Of a DNA stretch of 64,000 nucleotides, positions 59,194 to 64,000 are shown one piece after another. This DNA is from Natronococcus roseus (GTDB lineage: Archaea; Halobacteriota; Halobacteria; Halobacteriales; Natrialbaceae): positions 310,001 through 374,000 of the forward strand of contig NZ_JBHLJR010000004.1 of the NCBI RefSeq assembly GCF_043677095.1, written 5' to 3'. The first letter of the stretch is position 1. Each line of letters opens with the position of its first letter. A model generated the notes under the pieces. It saw only the letters and a list, made by a program, of their open reading frames with translations. It was not told the DNA's origin and ran no database searches. Made by a program: the position numbers and the translations under genes.

Positions 59194-59847
59194 TCAGTCG
59201 GTGACGTTCCCGACGAGTTCCCGCACGTACTCGAGTTCATCCTCGAGCACCGTGTGGCCGACCCCCTCATAGATCCGTTTCTCGACGTCGGCCTCGAGCT
59301 CCTCGAAGGTCCGCGCGGTCTCCTCGACGCGCTCGACGGGGATGTGGGGGTCCTGATCGCCGCAGCCGACGAACACCGGAGTGCCGGCCATCGAGCCCTC
59401 GTACGCCCGCGGCGTCCCCTCGGGGCCGATCAGCCCGCCGCTGAGCGCGACGACACCGCCGTAGCGGTCGGCGTTCCGTGCGGCGTACTCGGTCGCGAGA
59501 CAGCCGCCCTGCGAGAACCCGAGCAGCACCGTCCGTTCGAGGGGCACGCTCCCGTCGCCGTCGTCGGTCGTCACCTCCTCGAGAACGTCGCCGAGCAGCC
59601 CGAGCGCCGATTCGAGGTGGGGCTGGTTCGACTCGAGGTCGGCGAGGAACGAGTTCGGGTACCAGGTTCCCCGCGCCGCCTGTGGCGCGAGGTAGGCGAC
59701 GTCGTCGCGCCCGATCTCGTCGGCGAGGCCGAGCATGCCTCGCGCCCGGGCGCCGCGGCCGTGGACGAGGATCATCGCCGCCGAGGCATCAGCGAGGTTG
59801 GCGCCGGCCCGCTCGATCGACTGTCCGCCGTGTGGGTCGTTGCTCAT
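59194..59847 (-). CDS. Alpha/beta hydrolase (carboxylesterase/phospholipase type)
   Basis: A 217-residue serine hydrolase. The nucleophile elbow is LGFSQGGCLA near residue 110, the acid Asp is in GCGDQDPHIPVE near 158, and the catalytic His is in GVGHTVLEDE near 200, the usual triad order of the acyl-protein thioesterase/carboxylesterase family. Start ATG 59847. It likely acts on short-chain esters or thioesters. Confidence 0.88.
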   Translation of the reverse strand: MSNDPHGGQSIERAGANLADASAAMILVHGRGARARGMLGLADEIGRDDVAYLAPQAARGTWYPNSFLADLESNQPHLESALGLLGDVLEEVTTDDGDGSVPLERTVLLGFSQGGCLATEYAARNADRYGGVVALSGGLIGPEGTPRAYEGSMAGTPVFVGCGDQDPHIPVERVEETARTFEELEADVEKRIYEGVGHTVLEDELEYVRELVGNVTD

Positions 59848-59907
59848 ACTCGATCGAGGGCCGCCAGCCGAAAAGGCGTTTCCGAGCCGGCGAAGCGGAC
59901 GCGCGAA

Positions 59908-60246
59908 CTAGAACAGCGAGAGCTCGCCCGTGACGCGGTCGACGACGTCCTCGTCACCCGGCCCGACCGCCAGCGCGGTGACGGTGCCCGACTCGAGCTG
60001 GGTGTGGCCCGCGTCGCGGATCACGGCGCTGGGCAGGCCGCGACTCTCCGCGATTTCGGAGAGCTCGTGGAGCTGCCGCTCGCTCTCGCCCTTGAGGACG
60101 ACCTTCTTCTGCCCCCCTGACTTCCACTGATCGCGGGTTCGCTTGTCGGCTTTCTCGTAGGCCGACAGCGAGGCGTGGGCGACCTGCGCGGCGAGCTTTC
60201 CCTGTCCCATGCCGATGTCGGTGCGGGCGACGATAGCCTGTTTCAT
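59908..60246 (-). CDS. pth2: Peptidyl-tRNA hydrolase Pth2
   Basis: A 112-residue archaeal enzyme that releases peptides from dropped-off peptidyl-tRNA. MKQAIVARTDIGMGQGKLAAQ starts the family domain, with Lys17 and the following AQVAHAS as active-site elements; SRGLPSAVIRDAGHTQLE contains the conserved Asp and Thr. Start ATG 60246. Divergent from the membrane gene at 60338. Confidence 0.94.
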   Translation of the reverse strand: MKQAIVARTDIGMGQGKLAAQVAHASLSAYEKADKRTRDQWKSGGQKKVVLKGESERQLHELSEIAESRGLPSAVIRDAGHTQLESGTVTALAVGPGDEDVVDRVTGELSLF

Positions 60247-60337
60247 GCTCGAGCGAACGGGGTCGATCCCTATAGCCGCGGCGAAACCGCCGAGCCGGCC
60301 CGAACCCTTTTTGTTTCGCTACTCTGACGGTCGAACC

Positions 60338-60907
60338 GTGACGCGAACGTCGACGCCGCTTGCCGATCCCGACGGTTACTTCGCTCGAGCGGACGCCTTC
60401 TCGCTGCGGCGAGCTGCGGGGCTCGTCCTCGCGTACTGGCTCGGCTCGCTCGCCGTCGATCTCGGCTGGTGGTTCGCCGGCGACCTCGCCGGCGATCCCG
60501 TGACCGTGCTCTCGGCGCTTCAACACCTCGAGGCGACGCTGCTGTACTGGGTCGTGCCGACGGTCGTCCTCTACGGGCTGGTCCTCGCGGTCGGCGCCGA
60601 GGGCGAACCGGCCGAGACGCTCTCGCTTGCGGCCTGGGGGCTCGTTCCCCTGCTGGTCGGGCTGATTACCTTCAACCTCGCGCTCGCCGCGCTCGCGACC
60701 CTCGGGGTCGGTTCCGGCGCGGTTCCGTCGGACCCCGACGTCTGGCTGTTTGTTCCCCTCGCGCTCCTGGCCTGCGGCTGGGCCGCTTTCGTCTGGCGCA
60801 GCGGGCTCGCGGTTGGCTTCGGTCTCGAGCGTTCGACCGCCACCGCGACCGCGCTGCTGGCGGGCGGGGTCTGTGCGGCGCTGCTCGTTCTCCCCGTCCT
60901 CGGCTGA
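60338..60907 (+). CDS. Yip1-like membrane protein
   Basis: A 189-residue protein with about five hydrophobic segments and a short polar N-terminus (MTRTSTPLADPDGYF). The layout and the Gly/Leu-rich segments suit the Yip1 domain family. GTG 60338 is used as start; a CCTTTTTGTTT stretch about 30 bases upstream may be its promoter. It precedes dcd by 53 bases on the same strand. Confidence 0.78.
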   Translation: MTRTSTPLADPDGYFARADAFSLRRAAGLVLAYWLGSLAVDLGWWFAGDLAGDPVTVLSALQHLEATLLYWVVPTVVLYGLVLAVGAEGEPAETLSLAAWGLVPLLVGLITFNLALAALATLGVGSGAVPSDPDVWLFVPLALLACGWAAFVWRSGLAVGFGLERSTATATALLAGGVCAALLVLPVLG

Positions 60908-60960
60908 CAGCGTCGGCCCAAACCCGAACCGTTTACATCCGAGGGTTCGACTCGTCGCGT

Positions 60961-61563
60961 ATGATCCTCTCCGACGCCGATATTCTGAAGCGCCTCGAGG
61001 ACGGCGACCTCGTCGTCGACCCGCTCGACGATCCCGAGTTGCAGATCCAGCCCGCCAGCGTCGACCTGCGGCTGGGCCGGGAGTTCCTCGAGTTCCAGCG
61101 AACGAACATCTCCTGTATCCACCCCGACGCCGAACACGAGGTCGACGAGTACGTCACCGAGACGGTCGTCGACGACGGCGACGACTTCATCCTCCATCCC
61201 GGCGACTTCGTGCTAGGGACGACCCACGAGCGCGTCGAGATCCCCGCCGACCTGATCGCTCACGTCGAGGGTCGCTCCTCTTTGGGACGTCTTGCCGTGG
61301 TAGTTCATGCCACAGCGGGCCTTTGCGACCCCGGGTACCGCGGCCAGATCACCCTCGAGCTGTCGAACCTCGGCACCGCGCCCGTCGCGCTCACCCCCGG
61401 GATGCGGATCTCACAGCTCACCTTCACCGAGCTCAAAACGGCGGCGGAGCGACCCTACGGCAGCGAGCGGGGCTCGAAGTACCAGGACCAGGCCGGCCCG
61501 CAGGCCTCGCGCATTCAGAGCGACGACGAGTTCGGCGGCGACCAGCTCGAGCGAGAGGACTAG
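60961..61563 (+). CDS. dcd: dCTP deaminase
   Basis: A 200-residue enzyme of the dUTPase/Dcd fold, supplying dUTP for thymidylate synthesis. The N-terminus MILSDADILKRLEDG and PASVDLRLG are typical, then HVEGRSSLGRL near residue 105, HATAGLCDPGYRGQITLEL near 120 (substrate and catalytic Glu) and RPYGSERGSKYQ at the end. Start ATG 60961. The stop overlaps by 4 bases the end of the convergent small membrane gene. Confidence 0.95.
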   Translation: MILSDADILKRLEDGDLVVDPLDDPELQIQPASVDLRLGREFLEFQRTNISCIHPDAEHEVDEYVTETVVDDGDDFILHPGDFVLGTTHERVEIPADLIAHVEGRSSLGRLAVVVHATAGLCDPGYRGQITLELSNLGTAPVALTPGMRISQLTFTELKTAAERPYGSERGSKYQDQAGPQASRIQSDDEFGGDQLERED

Positions 61564-61913
61564 ACTCGATCAGAGACCAGCACCGCGAGGACGATCCCGA
61601 CGGCCGCGCCCGCGGCGACCGACGAGCTAAGGTCGAAGTGTAGCAGGGACGCCGACAGCGCGGTGCCGATCACGAAGCCGATGCTGAACCCGGCGAACCC
61701 CCCGGTCAGCCGGCGCTGGCGGGGCGGGGTCGACTCGGCGAGCCCGGTCGCGACGCTGGCGACCGCGACGGCCCCGGCCAGCGCGCCGACGGGAAGGCCG
61801 ACGAGCAGTCCCACGCCGATCAGCTCGCGAGCGAGCTCGCCGACGGCGACGCTGACGATGAAAAACGTCGCGACGCCGGAGCCGATCACGAGCCCGATGG
61901 ATTGGTCGCTCAT
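61560..61913 (-). CDS. Small membrane protein
   Basis: A 117-residue protein with about four hydrophobic segments rich in Gly, Ala and Val, starting MSDQSIGLVIGSGVATFFIV. It recurs in haloarchaea as an uncharacterised protein. It ends inside the last 4 bases of the convergent dcd gene. Confidence 0.72.
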   Translation of the reverse strand: MSDQSIGLVIGSGVATFFIVSVAVGELARELIGVGLLVGLPVGALAGAVAVASVATGLAESTPPRQRRLTGGFAGFSIGFVIGTALSASLLHFDLSSSVAAGAAVGIVLAVLVSDRV

Positions 61914-61993
61914 CAGCAGAGGGTTTCGTCGAGAGCGGGATAAATCGTCCGCGACGGCGGCGGCGATTTGTACGTTCGGCAGCTACGAGACTC

Positions 61994-62419
61994 ATGGGAG
62001 AGAGTGTCCTCGTCCCCGTCGACCGATCGGCGCGATCCGACCGCGCCCTCGAGTACGCCATCGAATCGTTTCCGGACGCGGAACTCATCGCGTTGCACGT
62101 AATTAACCCCTCGAGCTACTGGTACGGCGACACGGACGGCTACATCTACAACGACGAGATCGAGACGTGGCTCCGCGGTCAGGGGAGGACGGTGCTCGAG
62201 GAGGCACGGGAGACGGCCGCGGAGTACGACCGCGAGGTCCGAACGGAGCTGAAGCTGGGGTCGCCAGCGCGGACGATCACCGAGTACGCGACCGCCCACG
62301 ACGTCGACCACATCGTCCTCGGCAGCCACGGCCGGGACGGCGTCAGTCGGATCCTCCTCGGCAGCGTGGCGGAAACCGTCGCCCGACGCGCACCGGTTCC
62401 CGTGACGATCATCCGCTAG
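61994..62419 (+). CDS. Universal stress protein (UspA family)
   Basis: A 141-residue Rossmann-like nucleotide-binding protein. MGESVLVPVDRSARSDRALE starts the domain, and the ATP-binding signature GSHGRDGVSRILLGSVAETVA lies near residue 108. The C-terminus VPVTIIR is typical. Haloarchaea carry many paralogs; the specific stress is unknown. Start ATG 61994. Confidence 0.92.
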   Translation: MGESVLVPVDRSARSDRALEYAIESFPDAELIALHVINPSSYWYGDTDGYIYNDEIETWLRGQGRTVLEEARETAAEYDREVRTELKLGSPARTITEYATAHDVDHIVLGSHGRDGVSRILLGSVAETVARRAPVPVTIIR

Positions 62420-62474
62420 CTCCCCTGCGGGACCCAGAAGTTATTTCCGCGGCGTGCGTCTGCTCATCTACGAA

Positions 62475-63374
62475 ATGCAATTCGTCGAAGAGATCGTCGT
62501 CGACGAGTTCCTGCCGACCTTCCGCTCGCTGCTGGCCGGCGAGCTCCGGGAGCGGGGGCTCACGCAGAGTGAAGTCGCGGCGGTGCTCGGCATCAGCCAG
62601 AGCGCCGTCTCGAAGTACGCCCACGGGGACGTGACTGTCAACGACCGCATCGCCGACGACGAGCGCGTCACCGCCCTCGTTGACGAGCTCGGCGAGGGGC
62701 TCGCCAGCGGCGATATGGCGCCGGTGCAGGCGCTGATCGAGACCGAGGTGTTGATCCGCGAACTCGAGAGCGGGAGCGACCTGCTCGCCCAGCTCCACGA
62801 GGAGGCCGTCCCCGAGCTGGCCGACCACGGCACGAGCTTTCGAATCCACGACCCCAAGAGCGAGCTTCGGACCAGCGAGCGGGTGCTATCCTCGCTGCGG
62901 CGCGGGCTGCGGCTCCTCGAGAACGCCAGCGGGTTCGCGACCCTGATCCCCGCGGTCGGCTCGAACCTCGTCGCCTGTACGCCCGACGCCGAGGACGTCG
63001 ACGACGTCGCCGGCGTCCCGGGCCGGATCTTCGACGTGAAGGGGCGGACGACGGTGCCCACGAGCCCCGAGTTCGGCGTCTCCGAGCACGTCGCGACGGT
63101 GTTGCTCTCGGCGCGTCGCCACGGCGCCGACGCCTCGGCAGCGATCAACGTCGCCTACGATTCCGACGTCCTCGAGGAGCTCGCCGACCAGGGCCACGTC
63201 ACCGCCGAGTTCGACGAATCGGGGGACGTCGACGAGAGCGTCGGCGCGGCCATCGACGAGCAGCCCGACGCGACGGTGCTCTACCAGACCGGCGGGATGG
63301 GAATCGAACCGCTAATCTACGTGCTCGGCCCCGACGCGGAGTCGGTCGCCGACAGTATCCGAGCGCTCCTCTAA
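62475..63374 (+). CDS. thiR: ThiR-type regulator (HTH plus ThiN-like domain)
   Basis: A 299-residue transcription factor. The N-terminal helix-turn-helix is LTQSEVAAVLGISQSAVSKY near residue 33. From about 125 to the end is a ThiN-like domain, the thiamine-phosphate synthase fold that in archaea is also used as a ligand sensor: LIPAVGSNLVACTPDAED, then VKGRTTVPTSPEFGVSEHVA and ALDAVINVAYDSDV-like strands. Such ThiR proteins repress thiamine genes in archaea when thiamine phosphate is present. Start is ATG 62475 (MQFVEEIVV), about 30 bases after a TTATTT element. One base separates its stop from the next ATG. Confidence 0.82.
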   Translation: MQFVEEIVVDEFLPTFRSLLAGELRERGLTQSEVAAVLGISQSAVSKYAHGDVTVNDRIADDERVTALVDELGEGLASGDMAPVQALIETEVLIRELESGSDLLAQLHEEAVPELADHGTSFRIHDPKSELRTSERVLSSLRRGLRLLENASGFATLIPAVGSNLVACTPDAEDVDDVAGVPGRIFDVKGRTTVPTSPEFGVSEHVATVLLSARRHGADASAAINVAYDSDVLEELADQGHVTAEFDESGDVDESVGAAIDEQPDATVLYQTGGMGIEPLIYVLGPDAESVADSIRALL

Positions 63375-63375
63375 C

Positions 63376-64000
63376 ATGTCGGCGAGCACGAGCGGCGAGA
63401 CCGCACAAGAGTTCTACGGCCGCTGGGCGCGCCTCTACGACCTGATCGCGCGTCGAACGCCCGGCATCCCCGCGCTACGCCGACGGGCGGCGGCCGCCTG
63501 TCGGCTCGAGCGCGGCGACACCGTCGTCGAGATGGGGTGTGGGACGGGCGCGAACCTCCCCTATCTGCGCGAGCAGGTGGGTCCCGAAGGAACCGTCGTC
63601 GGGATCGACTTCACGGGACCGATCCTCGAGCGGGCGCGCGAGCTGACGGCCGAGTACGACAACGTCCACGTCGCCCGCGGCGACGCGACCCAACCGCCCG
63701 TCGACGAGGACGTCGACGCCGTCCTCGCAACGTTCGTCGTCGGCATGCTCGAGGACCCCGCGGGGGCCGTCGACGACTGGTGTGACCTCGTCGGCCCCGG
63801 GGGCCACGTCGTGCTCGCCAACGCCGCCCGAAGCGACGAGTGGTACGCCCCGCCCGTCAACGCCGTCTTCCGGGCGATCGTCGTCCTCTCGACGCCGCCG
63901 ACGATGAAGCTGCGCTACGAGGACGCCCCGCACCTGCGACTCGACGCGAAGATCGACGCGGCCCACGCGCGGCTCCGGGAGCGCTCGCGAGCGGTCGCCG
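63376..64000 (+). CDS. Class I SAM-dependent methyltransferase (3' partial)
   Basis: The start MSASTSGETAQEFYGRWARL is followed by a Rossmann fold: motif I VVEMGCGTGANLPYL near residue 50, VVGIDFTG, and the acidic ARGDATQPPVDEDVDA segment. The frame is open to the window edge (208 residues seen). It starts one base after the thiR stop and is probably co-translated with it. Substrate unknown; the layout resembles small-molecule methyltransferases of the UbiE type. Confidence 0.85.
   Translation, partial: MSASTSGETAQEFYGRWARLYDLIARRTPGIPALRRRAAAACRLERGDTVVEMGCGTGANLPYLREQVGPEGTVVGIDFTGPILERARELTAEYDNVHVARGDATQPPVDEDVDAVLATFVVGMLEDPAGAVDDWCDLVGPGGHVVLANAARSDEWYAPPVNAVFRAIVVLSTPPTMKLRYEDAPHLRLDAKIDAAHARLRERSRAVA

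Noticed and set aside
1..64000. tRNA or rRNA genes
   Set aside because: I looked for cloverleaf-type GC stems with GTTCRA loops and for rRNA motifs and found none that could be supported by eye.

Overview
The window is GC-rich DNA from a halophilic archaeon. Almost every predicted protein is very acidic, many promoters are short TATA-box leaderless types, and archaeal markers are present: TFB, a thermosome subunit, LonB, prefoldin beta, RNA polymerase subunit P, eL43, Pcc1, Pth2 and NadM. Gene content and the dispersed GC-rich repeats suggest Natrialbales (Natrinema/Haloterrigena-like), but that placement is inference. No rRNA, tRNA, CRISPR array, intact insertion sequence or replication origin was recognised.

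Layout. 0-11.4 kb holds housekeeping genes: TRAM protein, GGGP synthase, metallo-hydrolase, methyltransferase and glycosyltransferase pair, enoyl-CoA hydratase, DUF368 polyprenyl-phosphate translocase family, CCT3-like thermosome subunit, HalOD1 protein, SAM hydroxide adenosyltransferase and NadM. 11.6-15.2 kb holds membrane LonB protease followed directly by a CPBP protease. 15.2-15.9 kb is a repeat-bearing gap. 15.9-25.1 kb has an MGMT-like protein without the active cysteine, the trpCBA operon, and the two archaeal early-shikimate enzymes (ADH synthase and 3-dehydroquinate synthase II); the type I dehydroquinate dehydratase lies apart at 38 kb.

25.6-38.0 kb is the accessory island and the most interesting part. 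It encodes two SipW/ER-type signal peptidases (Ser/His catalytic pair), a DUF5305 envelope protein, two CalY/TasA-like SipW-type secreted proteins, a DUF1102 protein on low-GC DNA, a secreted acidic protein with about 16 N-glycosylation sequons, three paralogous winged-helix regulators (two with C-terminal membrane hairpins), very small ORFs coupled to their downstream neighbours by ATGA overlaps, and decayed copies of island genes. I read it as an archaeal counterpart of the Bacillus tapA-sipW-tasA matrix-fibre operon, with its own membrane-tethered regulators.

38-47.4 kb returns to core genes: AroD, TFB, an NTPase, small regulators, a tandem pair of SPFH/stomatin proteins with NfeD, pyruvate kinase and a GYD protein. 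47.4-48.0 kb is a large intergenic repeat. 48-64 kb holds MetRS, HflX, DUF3194-prefoldin beta, a His-rich metal lipoprotein, Pcc1-RpoP-eL43, TruD, Pth2, Dcd, a UspA protein, a ThiR-type regulator and a methyltransferase cut by the window end.
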